Below are positions 1 through 13,000 of a stretch of DNA of 64,000 bases, piece by piece. The stretch spans positions 186,001 through 250,000 of the forward strand of contig VZRS01000474.1 of the NCBI GenBank assembly GCA_013398055.1, read 5' to 3'. The position numbers and the translations under genes were made by a program. The notes under the pieces are model-generated. The model saw only the letters and a program-made list of their open reading frames with translations. It did not search any database and had not been told where the DNA came from. Source of the DNA: Ifrita kowaldi (taxonomy: Eukaryota > Chordata > Aves > Passeriformes > Cinclosomatidae). How positions within the stretch are numbered: position 1 is the stretch's first letter; each line of letters begins with the position of its first letter.

Positions 1-383
1 GTGTCTCACTGCACCTGGGAGGTTAAAGCATTGCTTTTACAAAAGAAACCCACATATGGCAAATTTGGGTTTTCTTTTGACATTAGGTTTACTTAGATCC
101 TGGATGAACATATCTTTCAATGTATTATACATTGCAGTCTAGGTCCAACCATAATAATTGGTAAGTTTCCTGGAATTGCATGAATATGTAATGAATTTTT
201 ATTAGACTTAATGAAAAAAATTGAGGGAAGTTTTATGTGTAGATATGCATCCAGAATTTTATTAAAAATCTAAATGCTTTATAAAGCAGTAATAGACAAA
301 AATGTCTACCAAAAGATGTATTACAATCTTTTCTTTTGGTTAGTGTTAATTAGTGTCAAATTAATGCAGTTGGTAATTCTGGC
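1..383. other. AT-rich unique noncoding sequence
   Basis: I see no gene, repeat family or regulatory motif that I can support. There is a TTG|GTAAGT donor-like string near 160, but no convincing upstream acceptor defines an exon with it. Confidence 0.5.
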
Positions 384-405
384 TTTTTTTTTTTTTNTTT
401 TTTTT
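384..405. repeat. Poly-T tract with one ambiguous base
   Basis: A homopolymer T run is interrupted by a single N at 397. The N is either an unresolved homopolymer base or a small gap placeholder. There is no duplicated flank here, unlike the Ns at 57378 and 62646. Confidence 0.9.
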
Positions 406-1621
406 AATTGACTGATTTTTGGTGGGCTAAGTTACACTTGGGACATGAGTACCTGTCCAGAAGAGCTCTGGGGGACATTTCTATATCAAGTCCCTCAGCT
501 GCATTCTTAAATTCAGGTAAAGATGCGTGGGTCTTTTGTCTTGTCTTTCCTTTTAGGCTTGTGCAAGCCTTGCTGCAAGTAAATGTGTTAAAATACAGTG
601 AAAGAGGAGGAATGAAACTGATTTTTATCTGCAGGGTGTAGTCACATGTCACAGATCAAGGTTGTAAGAGATTATAGGCTGCAATGTGGCAGGGAGCATA
701 TGCTGCTGACTGCTGTGGCTCCTGTAGGTGCTGTTCCTTTGGGGAAAACGATCAGGCTTGGTCCTTCAGTGTCTCAAAGGTGAATTCTGTATGTCATCGT
801 GCTCACATGTTGCACTTTTTAGATCAGGGACATCGTTTTAACATAAACCCTTGGATTTCTTAAACAGAAAATTTAGAAATGTGCAATCTGTATTTCCATA
901 ATCTAGGTTTTATACTTCAAATAAAAAAAGTGTAAGATGGATGTGACCAAAGAGCAGCTTTAGGCAGTCTTGCCATCTGAGCACCCCTCAGCCCCTCTGG
1001 CTGCAAAACAGTTGTCACAGAGGATGGTTGTGTCCAGTGAGCTCATGCCCTGGGCTCCCGCTGCACTGGAGAATAGAAATAGATTCCTGTTTGGACCAGG
1101 CACAGTTTGGTTTTTGCACCCAACCAAGCATGTAGCAGACACAGAACATTACTGTCGTGTATCCTGTTCCTTCTATCCCCCTCCAGGTATCCTTTCCCAA
1201 GACCAAGGAGCAGAATAGCAAATATATTGATTTCTTATTCTTGCTCTGTAAAAGAAGTAAAGCCCAGCAGCTTAACAGGCCTCAGCTGTCTGAAGCTACT
1301 GCACACATCTTTGGTGTCAGCATGTTTTATTTTTGCAAACAAAAACAAAGTCTGAAAATAAAAATCCATGTTATTTTGAAGCATTAAAAAAGCTTATTTC
1401 TTCACCTTTTTAAATAAAGCGTAAAATAAAATGAGACTCCGAATTGAAATGCCCTGCTGCTTTTAGAGAATTCAGATCTAAATCTCTTTAAGCGTAACGA
1501 GTTAGTAGAGCATGGAGCTGTTTAAACTTAAGGTGTGGATAGAGATGCCTTATATCACAGAAACTAAAGACAGAGCAGACTTTGCAGTATTTAAACTTCT
1601 GCATGTAAAATTATGCCATTG
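406..1621. other. Unique noncoding sequence
   Basis: The short open frames overlap on both strands, for example around 970-1220, and none resembles a known protein. There is no splice-bounded exon or repeat I can name. Confidence 0.5.
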
Positions 1622-1685
1622 TTGCTCGTAAATATGCTAAAAGCCTCCTGTAGTGTCTTGTAAATATGCTAAGAATCCCCTGTAG
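1622..1685 (+). repeat. Imperfect 32-bp tandem duplication
   Basis: Two adjacent 32-bp units, 1622-1653 and 1654-1685, share the central string GTAAATATGCTAA and the end CTGTAG, with several substitutions between units. The shared core is AT-rich and resembles a degenerate POU/octamer site, but that is only a suggestion. The divergence indicates an old duplication, not an assembly artefact. Confidence 0.75.
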
Positions 1686-3047
1686 TTAATTCTCCCACTA
1701 TTGTTATAAATGAGAGCAAAGAAAATGTATTTCTTACTTTATAGCCTCATTTCCCAGGTGTAAATCTGCTGTTTTGTTTGGCATTAGCAGCTCTGTTCCT
1801 TGACTGACAGGTTTCAAAGTTTGCCATAATTGTGAGCCGCGCTCGCATTCACTGTGCTTTAGAGTCAGCAGGGAATGGTACTATGTGCTATTTTTTCAAA
1901 GAAAGGGCATTACAGTGGCAACATCTAATAAATCCTGAAAGCACCCCACCTTCTCTTGGTATCTTTCAAATTCCTGTAATAGCACAGTTTCCTTTCCATT
2001 ACAACATCATAATCTGAGCTGCTGTAGTTGTAATTGTCTTAGAATTCCCATTATAAACCCGAGTTTCTATGTGTTGTGGAAAGAAGTGGTGTAAGTAGGC
2101 CTGACAGACTGTCTATCAAATGCTATTCTGTGCTTGCTTCCTAGTATTCATTCCAGGAGCAAAACAGTATAGGTAGAAAAAGAAAGAAATTCCAGGAGAT
2201 CCTAGTTAGGAGCAGTGAAAGAGGGGCTGACTTACAAGTGCTGCACTGGAGGGAAGATGCCAGGGCTATCCATGGCCAGCCAAAGCATCAGTCATCAGCA
2301 AAGGTCATGGGCAGTGTTTGCATGGTACGAAGTCCAAGCAGTGCCATGAGGGGCTGCTCACAGCACAAGGTGCTTTTCTTCAGGAGCTGCTTTTCTGCAG
2401 GGGTCCGCTCTGGTCCAGTCAAGAGTCCTCTCCTGGGTGCAGCAGCCTCGTGGACCTGGGCAGGCCCTGCTCAGGATATCCTGGTGCTACATGGGCTCTT
2501 CTGGGGAAGGGTCAGAACAAACATCATGAGCCCTGAGCCAGCTCCTCAGTTTGCAAAGCGAGATTGTGCCCCAGTAGCACAGACCACAGACCTTTCTGGT
2601 CTCTCCCAGCAGCGACCAATTCACAGAAGGGCAGGTCCGCAGTGATGAAATTGGTTTTGAGCTTTGTATTTCACTGAGATTTGGGAGGGAGGCAGAAGTG
2701 TTTAGGGCCAGTTTGGGGATCAGGAAAAAAAGAGAAAATATTGTATTTTCATTGAGAAAATCTGATTTTCCCATTGATTGCAGAGGCCAGCTGTAAGGTA
2801 CATCATTCAAATACTAATTCAGAAGTCATCGATTATGTACTAAAACTGGAATACCCCTATTGAGTAATGTACTGTGGTCAGTAGAATTTATCAGAAATGA
2901 TGCCACCTTAATGAAGAAGGACAATGTTTGATCAGATCTCTGTTTAGTCTTTAATCATCCTGCTTTTCTTCTTTAAAGAACTGCAGCAACTGTTTAAACA
3001 CAGTTTCTGATATTTTCCTGGCTGCCATCTGTTTCACTGTATGGGGG
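1686..3047. other. Unique noncoding sequence with a GC-richer patch
   Basis: A GC-richer patch at about 2240-2645 carries a 135-codon open frame whose product I do not recognise. It overlaps other open frames on both strands and has no clear exon boundaries, so I do not call it a gene. Confidence 0.5.
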
Positions 3048-3093
3048 AAAATTTATTATTTTGGTTGGCCAAAATTTATTATTTTGTTTGGTC
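3048..3093 (+). repeat. 23-bp tandem duplication
   Basis: Units 3048-3070 and 3071-3093 both begin AAAATTTATTATTTTG and differ at about two positions. This is a short, fairly recent local duplication in an AT-rich setting. Confidence 0.85.
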
Positions 3094-3269
3094 AATGTAA
3101 GATCCTAAGTCTTTGGATAGACCATAGTACTACCATCCTGTAGGTTGTGCTAAAATGGGATCATATTTATCTTGTTATGTTCTTTAATGTAAATAGCATA
3201 CTTTGCATGCCTATTTAAATACCCTCTTTCTGCTATTTATTATTTTGTGTGCTGTTTTTCTGCTTTCAG

Positions 3270-3304
3270 CACGACCCAATATAATTGCCTTTATGTACTT
3301 TCAG
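3270..3304 (+). other. Candidate microexon (unverified)
   Basis: A strong pyrimidine tract ending TTTCTGCTTTCAG (AG at 3268-3269) precedes 35 nt ending CAG, then the donor-like GTGAAG at 3305. Two of the three frames are open through it. The downstream sequence stays open in one frame to an A-run and a second donor-like GTATTG at 3341. I do not recognise the peptide. The acceptor is good and the donors are mediocre, so this is an exon-like pattern only. Confidence 0.2.
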
Positions 3305-3720
3305 GTGAAGAATGATTTACTCTCCAGACAAAAAAAAAAGGTATTGGGCATAAATAACTTCTGAGTGTGTCCCAACATTCTTGTATTTATTACATGTTCA
3401 AGAGAGAGTGCTACCTAGTTTGAGAGCAATTATTTGCAGAAAATAGATTGCAAAAAGTGCAGCATGTGTCTAGAGAGTTTTCAAAAACACAGTTCTATTT
3501 GTGGTGCAAGGAACAAAGCACTGTGAAATACGTGGTAAAACATAATGCACAGTGATTTTTACATACCAAAGGTGCTGACACATACTAAAAGACACATGTG
3601 CTAACAAAGAGCTGAATGTTAAAGGTCTGTTTAAAAGCTGAATTAAATTCTGAATAGACTGGAAATACTCAGAAATGTATTTTAAGGGTTTAAGACATGA
3701 GACATTATGTCTTTCTTCTT

Positions 3721-3777
3721 CCTTTTTTTTTCTTCCTTTTTTTTTATGTCAGGTAGGGCTTTTTTTTTTTTTTTTTT
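3721..3777. repeat. Poly-T / pyrimidine tract
   Basis: Several T homopolymers are separated by CTTCC, followed by an 18-base-scale T run at about 3760-3777. This is low complexity. It could be a decayed minus-strand poly-A remnant, but no retrocopy body is evident beside it. Confidence 0.85.
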
Positions 3778-6710
3778 GCACTGTATTGGGTTGTGTCAGT
3801 TTTCTAGAATGTACTTCTATAATGAGGTGTCTATAGAAATGTGCTAAGTTTATTTAACTTCTGTAACTGATTACCCATAGCTTATTGCAGTACATTATTT
3901 CACCATGGGTTAAGCTGGTTATTGTCTAACATTCTCCACTCATACTTTTTCATGCTTCTATATAACACTTCTGTCAAATATTCTATTTAACGTTTAGTGC
4001 AGTGTTTTGGATGGCTTTGTAGTGTTTTCTCTCTAGAGCCTTAAACTTACCACTAGGTGCTAGTGTTGCAAAAATGAAATTTTGAATAGTTCATCTCATT
4101 TGGTCTGGAGTTTTGTTACAGCTTTAATTCAGTCTGGTCTGCATGGGAAATCTCAACTAATTTTCTTGGTATTGTTTCATTAGTTGATAAAAAAAAAGAA
4201 CCAGAAGGTAAAATTTGCAAAAATTATGAATTTTTTATTAAGGAATGGCTGGTTTTGAGGTTCTTCTTTTCAGGACTAGTTAGAGAAGGTCCTTGAACTC
4301 CACTAACTGTATTCATATGTCACTGTACCAATTTCTGAACAGATTCTTCTTTAGTTCTTCCTGTTTATTGTCTTCTTGTCCCACAGGAAGTTATTTGAAT
4401 TGCAAAACCATAGACAGACCTTTTTCAGCTGAATTGTGGTGGAGTCTTGCGTTTGAACAGTGCTAGCTTGTAAAAATATTGTTGGGTTTAGAATCCAAAC
4501 TCTTTGAAACCTGAGATATTTGAGTTTAGGCGCTTTTCAATGTATAAATACTGATTCTTAGTACACATTGGAACAGTCAGAAGCAAAGGTTGAAGTTAAG
4601 AAAATGAATGAAGAATATTCCTTCCGTTTTACCATATCATTTCTGTTCATCTTATTGTGACTTCCAAGGTTGTCACTGATCCTTCTTTAAACCTTTGCAG
4701 CTGTATGATGGTCTAAAAGATATGAATTATAAGGTAAAAGTTGGGAAGACATCAGTCTCACCTTGGTCCCTCCAGTATATAAAGATACTTTTTGGTATCC
4801 TCAAAAAATTTACTTAATAATTGCTTACAATAATGTGTTTCAATGAATCTCTGTCTTTCTGCTGGGATATTTTTACTGATTGTTAATTTCAGTGCTGGAT
4901 ATTTTGTTTGGGTAGCATCTAACTTGCTAATCTGTGCAATTGTGTAGTGTAAAACTGCTTCCTCCTGAACTTTGTTATTTCCACTCATTCTTCTGAATCC
5001 ATCCACATATTTTTTCCTTCCTTTCTTCTGAATATCTCCACACTGCTGTCAATCCCTATTGCAAAACCTTCCAATGCCACTCTGAAACCATGCATAAACA
5101 TGCTATTATATTAATAGCTTTTCCTGGTGACTTGGCCCAGGTCTGTTCAGCTGATAGTGCTGGTGAAAAACAATTTAAACCAGCCCAGTGAGTGCTGGCG
5201 GTCACTCTGCCATTTCTCCCCTCCACTTACTAAAGGTAAACGTTCAACACCATTCATTTTGTGTCTTCAGAAAGCTCACAGCTTCTGTACCCTGCAATGC
5301 TGCTACATAAACCTGGGGGGATAAGGACCCAGGAGAGATATTTTGGACAATGATTTTATCTTCTCCACTTGCATCTTCTCTGTCATTCCTTGCATGTATC
5401 ATACCAGTGTTCGTACCCTTCTTGAGTCCAATGAGGAGTCAAGAATCACAGCCCACCCTTAATTATCCAAAGCTGTTTTTGAAAGTTCCCTATCATACCT
5501 GGGGGGAAAATGCCTTTGCCAGCTCAGGTTTAGTCCTGCCCACATACAGGGACCAGGAGTGGTGGCTCCTTGCTGCTTTGGCCTTGGGACTCTTGTCTGT
5601 GCTTGCTGAGCCTGATCTTGCTGGTATTGCTGCTTTTGGGAGACATCCTTTTCAGAGTAGTCTTATATTTAGGATCTGCCTTTTTTTTTTTGTCAGGCAC
5701 TGGGTCCTGGGGTCATACCTTGTGCTCCTGTACCTGGGGAACTGGGCAGCAGGCTTTGAGGTCTGAGCCGGGGATGATGAGGATAGTTCAAAGTCTTAGC
5801 CCGTCCAGTATCTGAGGACACCTAGTGCTCCTCAAAGGGAACTACTCCTACTAATTGTTTACACTAAACAGCTCCCAAAATGTCTTAGATATAGTATCAG
5901 CATTCAAGAACAGCTCACTGAGATATTTTCATGTAATGATGTTATATGATACACATTTCCAAATCCAGAAGAAGTAGGGAACAGGTTGAAGTTGAATAGT
6001 GCTTTTTCCAACCCTTTTTCTCCTCCCAGTTTTCTGTTTGAAGGCTTTTAATAACTCTTTTATAAACAGTATCTCTCTGTTAATTCAGAATAATTAAAAC
6101 CATTTTTTCAGTCTAAATGTTGGATATCAATTCTGGCCTGCTGCTGTGATGATAGAAAATGTGATACAAAGATTTTAATTGACAGTCTGTGCTGAATCAC
6201 TATGCCTGCTAACTGTCAGGGACAACCTGTCCTGGTGATATTCCTGCTGGTTTGCCAGGTCCCTCAGCGATCCTGAGGAAACCATAGTAGCTCTGTCTGC
6301 CAGGTTTTTTCTACGTATATCAATGTGAAAGCTGTCAGTGTACTGAAGTCTGATTCTATTTTTGGTTTGGGTTTTTTTCTCCCCTCTCACAAGTCAATTA
6401 GCCTTATTTTTAATATAGATTTCTTTGCTTTATGTGTCTCTGCATCCACAGAAGAAGAAAAAGTAGTAAATAATTTTTCTTCCATTGCATTATTTGATTT
6501 TCCATTTTTGATGCTGTGCCCAGGCCCTGACACTTTCAAAAGTGGCTACATGAACTGCTTCAGGTCTTGCTTGTGCTGACACTTTGGGCTCTTGACTTAA
6601 CATCTCTCCATCGTTTCCCCATGCTTTCTCCCTTCTCTGGGAATTCCACCAAAAGAGTATTTAGATGTGAAGTGGATCATTCCTTACCTTCCATTCATTC
6701 ACTGTTAGAA
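3778..6710. other. Unique noncoding sequence
   Basis: Two open frames stand out but are unrecognised. A minus-strand frame at 4758-5006 is lysine-rich and opens with GTG, not ATG. A plus-strand frame at 5350-5766 is hydrophobic and overlaps a second open frame. Neither has convincing splice boundaries or a family motif. Nothing else is supported. Confidence 0.5.
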
Positions 6711-7000
6711 GAACAGAATCATTAAGGTTGGAAAAGACCTCCAAGATTATCGAGTCCAGCCACTCTGCCCCCAGCCTGTGGCACTGTAAGGGGTTGTTGT
6801 GACCCAAGTGCAGAACCTGGCGCTTTGCCTTTTTGAACCTCACACCACTGTCCTTGGCCCATTGGTCCTTCTGCAGGGCCCTCCTGCTCTCCAGCAGATC
6901 AACACTCCTGCCCAGCTTAGTGTCATCTGCAGAGTTATTGAGGGTGCACCCGATCCCCTTCTCCAGATCATTTGATAAAGATACTAAACAGGACTGGCCT
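6711..7000 (-). mobile_element. CR1 LINE fragment, internally deleted
   Basis: Read on the minus strand, this is the central part of CR1 ORF2, including a peptide like KRQVLHLGHNNP followed by RLGAEWLDS, which is typical of the segment downstream of the reverse-transcriptase core. Near 6755 it jumps directly to the CR1 3' tail (GAGGTCTTTTCCAACC and ATTCTGT). The sequence between these parts in full-length CR1 is missing, so the element is internally deleted. It is a dead copy. Confidence 0.85.
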
Positions 7001-10000
7001 TTGCTACTTACTTGTGCAGTTTGTCTATTGATTAAACAGATGCTTCTTTCTTTTATGGAAGATATTTATAGGTCTATGTGTAGTTTCAGGATTTGTATGT
7101 GTCAGCCTTCTCTGCACCAATGTGCAGAGTGGATGCCATCCCACGGTCCCTGAGCTGGCCAGGCACAGGCAGAGCCAGGAGCGGCTGTGGCTGTGCACTG
7201 CAGGCAGGCTCTGGGCAGTGCTTGTGTGGGAGGCAAACAAGTCATCATTTTATTGAGTTGTGGGATCACACAAAATGTTAGTTCTGCAGTCTTCTCATTT
7301 GTAAAATGGGAATAATAACCTGCCCCACATGGTTAATGCTGGAGAAACTTTGGTGAAAACGTCCATAGGAATTGTTCATCTAATACAGGAGAACAATAAA
7401 TGCAGACTAATATAAAAGTAGGTATTGCGCTGTGTAATTTTTATTTTGAAAGCAATGATAGTATAGGGAGGCCATATAGAATGAGAAACTGTATCTTGGT
7501 GGAAGCGTTCTTTTATTTCTTTAATTTTGTAAATATCTTGTCACTTGTTCAGGGCAAAACCAGCTTTAAATTTCTATCCCACTTGACAAATGAAACCATC
7601 TCTGCCAGTTCCTGGACCTCTGAATTTATATGATGTCTCAGTAACTAATTCTGTTTCACAAAAAGATGTACAGAGACTGCAGTGTTTGGCTCTTAGGGCA
7701 AAATTTTGGAATCTGTTCCTGCTTGTAGATTTACAGGAGTATGTTACACTGCCATGTTACCATCAGTCACAGAGACTGGAACTGTCAGACTTCTGCTGAG
7801 TTACTGTCCTAAAAAATCAGACCGAGGTTTCACCTGATGGATTCAATAATATCTTTATTAAAATAATTAGATTTTCCTATTACACAAGCAGCAATAAGTT
7901 CTTCAATATCACTGTCAGATAATTAATAATGTAGGATTATGATCTCTCTGTGGCAAAGTACATAAAGAAAGGAACCAGAGGCAGAAAATGAAAGTTTGAT
8001 GATAATATTAGAGATAAAAAAACAAATGAGTGAAAGAACTATCAGATTTAAAGAGATATCATGCAAATAGAAATGTGATAGAAGTGTGTATAGAACTGGT
8101 AATGGAGAAAAAGGAAAAGTGACATAAGTAATGCAAATATGTCTCATACTTCAAGGAAGTATTTCAGAGAAATATCCTGAAATAAAAAGAAAAATTTAAC
8201 AAAACAGTCTTTAAAAGTCACAAGCACTGTTTTGCAGAACAGACAATTTCCTCATGGGTATGTACTACTGCCAGTTTATTCTGGTTCAATTAAGCTATAT
8301 ATATACACTTATAAATCTGCATTATAGGACATATGCCCATGTGGTCCTCACACATCAAGCTTCATGTAAACACACTGTGAGATCAGTGAGATCCTGTGGG
8401 ATGACAGAACAAATACTGTCAGTGCACAGAAAAATAGCAAAAGGAGGTGCCTTTGAGGCATACAACAAAGAAAATTTTGAGTAAAGCAATAAATTCTGCC
8501 CTTTTGACTTCAGAGTTGTTGGACCTTTGCGCCGTGGATCTGATTCTGATCTATAAAGCAGAAGAGTTCAGTGTAAAGCAGGGTTGATGGGCTTTGATGG
8601 GCTGGAGTCGTGCCAGGCCTTCATGCATTGCCTGATCATTTCTTGTGAAATGCATTACTCTGTGTTTCAACTTAGGAGAAATATTTTGTTTGCAAAACAC
8701 GTAGCTGCATATTCACTTACGCTTCCCAAGCATGTGAATGCATGGGGTGAGATGGATGGCAGTAATTTTCACAGCTTAAGTTGCCACTTTATCATGGGGT
8801 AGCAAATAGGATCCATACGAGGTACATGTTATTGCAGAGTATGTTCCTTGTGTATCATTTGGCTGCAGTTAAAGCCCATCAAATCTCCTTTATGACTCCT
8901 TATATCTCAAGATTCTATTTGCGTCAGATTTCATGTGTGTGTTTCACTAGAGGCTGCATTCACAGCAACATATTCCAGACAGGAGAGCAGCTGCTTCCAT
9001 GCTAGGATGGAAATTCAGGCAAAAAACATCTGCATAATCAGGGAAAATTAGAATTCCTTGTGCTAAAGAAGATGTCAGATTCAAGAAAGTGTTTTTATTT
9101 ACTAATTCTTACTTAGTATATTGGCATTTGCTGTCCATTAATCTCATTAGGTGACACAAAATGCTTTGTTTTAGGATGATACATACCAGGAAAAACCTAC
9201 ATGTTTAGATACAAAAGTCAAAGCAAAATGCGTACAACTGACTAAAGAACACAATTCTTTATCAGTTGAGGGAGCTATTGCATCCTGGTACTCTTTATAC
9301 CCTGTTTCTCATAATGAAACAGATAGGGATGCTAATGCAATGTTTTAAATACACCAAAAATTATTAAAGATTGCCTAAAACACTGACTTGAAATTTCAGT
9401 ACTGAAAGCATTTGGCAGTGGTTGCCATTTTCTTGCGTTAAGAAAGCAGGGATATTAATTCTTGGGAAAATACATTATCACAGCTGTCTTTTGGAAGTCT
9501 GCTGTCTATTTCTTACTCTGTATTATTCAGCTGAGGGTTCTGCTGGAAAGATCTATCTTTTAAAGAAATGATAATTTTGATAGCGAGCTTTCTTGGACCT
9601 TTACAGTTCTGCTTTGGTTCTCACACGCCGTTCATCTGTGCCATGGTTTAAATGATGAAGCTGTTGGTTGTGCAGGTGGGTGTTCTCTGTTTGGTGTGTC
9701 CTGCATCACCCGTGGGCCTGAGGGATATGAGTTTGCTGCAGCTGCCCTCTCAGAACTTCTGCCAGAGCTCTGTAAGTAATTAGCTGGAATTATTGTATAT
9801 TAAAATATGCTGATACATTTGAAAAGATGTTACTGTAGCAATGGGGCTTTTAGAAATGAAAGCTCTCTACTGTGTTTCAAGTCTGACATGGCCAAAAGCT
9901 AGGCTCGTAGGAAACACAGCCAGCAATGACAGGCTTTTTTTGAAGATTTAGTAACCTGAGTTTCTGCTACAAAAAGATTTTATGGCTCTCATATATATTG

Positions 10001-13000
10001 ATGAGGATAATCTAAAGAGAGTTTATCTCTGTAATCTAATTTGGAAGATTAATTACTGAGCTGTTTTTTATGTATTTTATCCTTACATACACAGTATGTA
10101 CAGTCATCCCAATGTACAATTAATATTTTTTTATCAGTATGGAAATTGAACTTTTGTGCTATTGAATGCCATGCTAGCCCCTGGCTTAGGCAACAAAATG
10201 GCATGGTCCCTTCAGATGAGACACTGTCCACTGCTTTTCTACTGTAGTGCCTGAGAACAACAGCCCTAGAGCTGCAGTCATGACATTAGCGCTATCCCAA
10301 AAATGCACATCAGGAGACATTGCTTGCGTGGCATGGCAATGTGCTCTGCTTGCTATATATAGGAATACATGACAATATCTATCATTTGTTGGAGGTACTC
10401 TTGCAACTTACATTATTTTCTCCCTGGCAAAGGTTTTCTCTTCTGCTACCACTGGAGAACATTTCAAGTGGTTAATAGAAAATCCAGTCCCTTATCTGTG
10501 AGCTTGTTATATATGCCTGTCATTTGCTCATATTATCACAACAGCTTGTAGAATATTGTCATCCCTTTCCAAAGTATCGAAAAAAGGCAGCAATCTACCT
10601 CAATTCCTCTCTCTCTGCCTCCACAGACACATGCTGCACACAGCCTTGCAGCTGCACAGTGTGGGAGTTGAGTGGTTTTGGAGTTCCTGTGCAGTGCTGA
10701 CAGGTCAGGAATGTGAGACAGAGCACTGGCACTGATTTCTGAGAAATCATGAAACAGTGATTTTTAGCTGAAAAGAAGAGTATGGGCGAGGTGTTGTGAT
10801 AGTCTCCATTTGAAAGATGATTGCTCAGGAAGTGTAGGGGGAGGAAAGTGAAAGGGAGTGGCAGAAGGGTAGGGGGACCTTTAGATATACTTAGGATCTC
10901 AGATTTAGGCAGCTTTGTGAGAAACAAGTTATGATCTACTCTAGGAAGCAGTAATATAGTAGAGAGAAGAAATATAATAAAACATTTCTGCATGAGAAGA
11001 AAGCATGTTTGCTGCCCACTTGATCTTACTTTTGTTTTGAATACTGAAGGAAATTATGCATCAACCGACAACAGGGCTTTTCAGATGCCTCTGGCAGTTT
11101 GCATGCTACATCACACCCTAATCAGTGATAATTCATTCAGAAAATCTTGTAGACATGGGACTTGTGCAATGAGATCACATAGTCTTTTGGGGAGTATAGT
11201 CCTCATCCAGAAAAAGATAACAGTGAGCTAATTTTGCATCGTTCTGATTTGACATTTCAGTGGAAGTTGTGCGGTAGTTCTGAATTGTAGGTGAATCAGA
11301 GTGTGGGAAATCTTTCTGCTCAAGAGAAATTATAGCTTTTAGCATTGAAATTTTATTTCTCATGGAAAACAAGCAAAGCTGTAACTGGGAACTTGCTCAA
11401 ACATCCAAATGAAGAAAATACAGATTTAGAGTTCAGCCAGACTCCTCTCTAATTACTGTTCTTACAGTGTGGCAATGACTGTGGTAGATGCTCTTGGAGA
11501 TTGTCACCTTCTGAGACTAGAGATGAACCATTAAATTCACGGAAGCAGTCAATGTTTCCTTTGGTGTGTGCATATTCTTGGCAGCTGAAAAAGTGTTGCT
11601 CTCTTAAATGAGTATGCTCCTATCAGATAATGTCTGATCATAAGATGAACAATTGCAGTGTGTTATATTTCACTGTCAATCTCTTTACTTAATTGCATTT
11701 TTCTTTTCATTTTTTTTTAAAGCAAAGGCTATGATAGAAAGTTTGGTCTGAACTCAGTTTCTTTTTCTAATACATACTGTTCAATGTACTGAAAATCTGT
11801 GGGTAATTAAGGAATTTTTTAATTTAGAGTAGAAGTACTACTGTGGATCCATTAATTTTGTGGCAGGCATGCCTAATACAGTCTTGTAATTTTTAGAAAT
11901 TAAACTAGCAGATAGCCTTCTGCTTTTTTTAGGCTCTCTATTAAGCTAATATTTGAAATACCTTAGAAGCAAAGGATTCTGTAAGGAATTTTTGCAATGT
12001 AGAACTGCTTTAAAATATGTATGTCACACATAGGAACTCATGGCATTCTAAGCTGCTTGTTTCTTTGAGGACCAGCCAAAATTTCAACACAAAGTTTCGA
12101 TATCCGTGCTTGCCAGGGTTGATTTATGACTTATCCAGAACAAAATTTGGCACACATGTCTGCTGAACTCCAGCCCAGCTTAAAGCACATAACTTCTGCA
12201 ACATGCACAGCAAGTGGAGCCAGGTGTGTGTCCAGCAGGGAAGGGGAGGTGGTGGCTATCGGATGTGGGGTATCCCTGTGTCATGTCTCTTCCACCCTGC
12301 CACCTCATGGCAAGCAGAATGGCTCTTCTGGTGTGACCTCAAGTCCAGCAAGTGGACTTGGCCAGCACTTAGTTAAAAAGTTGTCATGAAAAGTGGGAGA
12401 AAGACTTCATCCATGGGTTAAGAGAGCTGGTTCAGCTTTGCTGCTAGAAAGACAAAGTTTGGTTTGCTCTTTAACCAGCAGATCTGACTGCGTACAGGCA
12501 GCAAGCAGATTTGCTGCAAGAATTTATTATTTTATTTCATTTTATATAAAAATTTTCACAATTGATTCTTGCTCTAGCACTATATTTAAGTAGAATTTTG
12601 GACATTTTTTTAGTGAATATAACCCACGAAATGTCATGGGCTCACTAATATCGTGGTGAATATTTTATTACAGCAGCTGAAATCTTGTATTTTGATGAGG
12701 GAGAGGGTACTGTTGTTTCAGTTCTGTGAAATCTCTCTGAGGATCATTAGCTTAGTTGCTTATTTAGTGTTTGGGACAGGCAGAGCTTCATGAATGTCAG
12801 GAAGAAAACATGATCTGATAGCATTTAAAGCACTTTACCAAAACAGTAAACAAGCTTATCCAATATGCCAGGTGATTTCTGTGATTATGCAATAAAGCTA
12901 GCCTTGGTTTTGGACTGGTTCAGGGCCAAGGGGTAACTTGTCATCAAGTGGAGATCTTTTCATTTATCAGTTTATTTTTTTGCCCTTCCACAGAGACTGG

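Noticed and set aside
4758..5006. Lysine-rich minus-strand open frame that looks protein-like
   Set aside because: It starts with GTG, not ATG, its basic composition comes from a purine-rich strand, and I recognise no motif. Stops bound it on both sides.
5350..5766. 138-codon hydrophobic open frame, the longest outside the CR1
   Set aside because: It overlaps another open frame, has no recognisable family, and T-runs and GC-richer sequence explain its composition. No exon boundaries support it.
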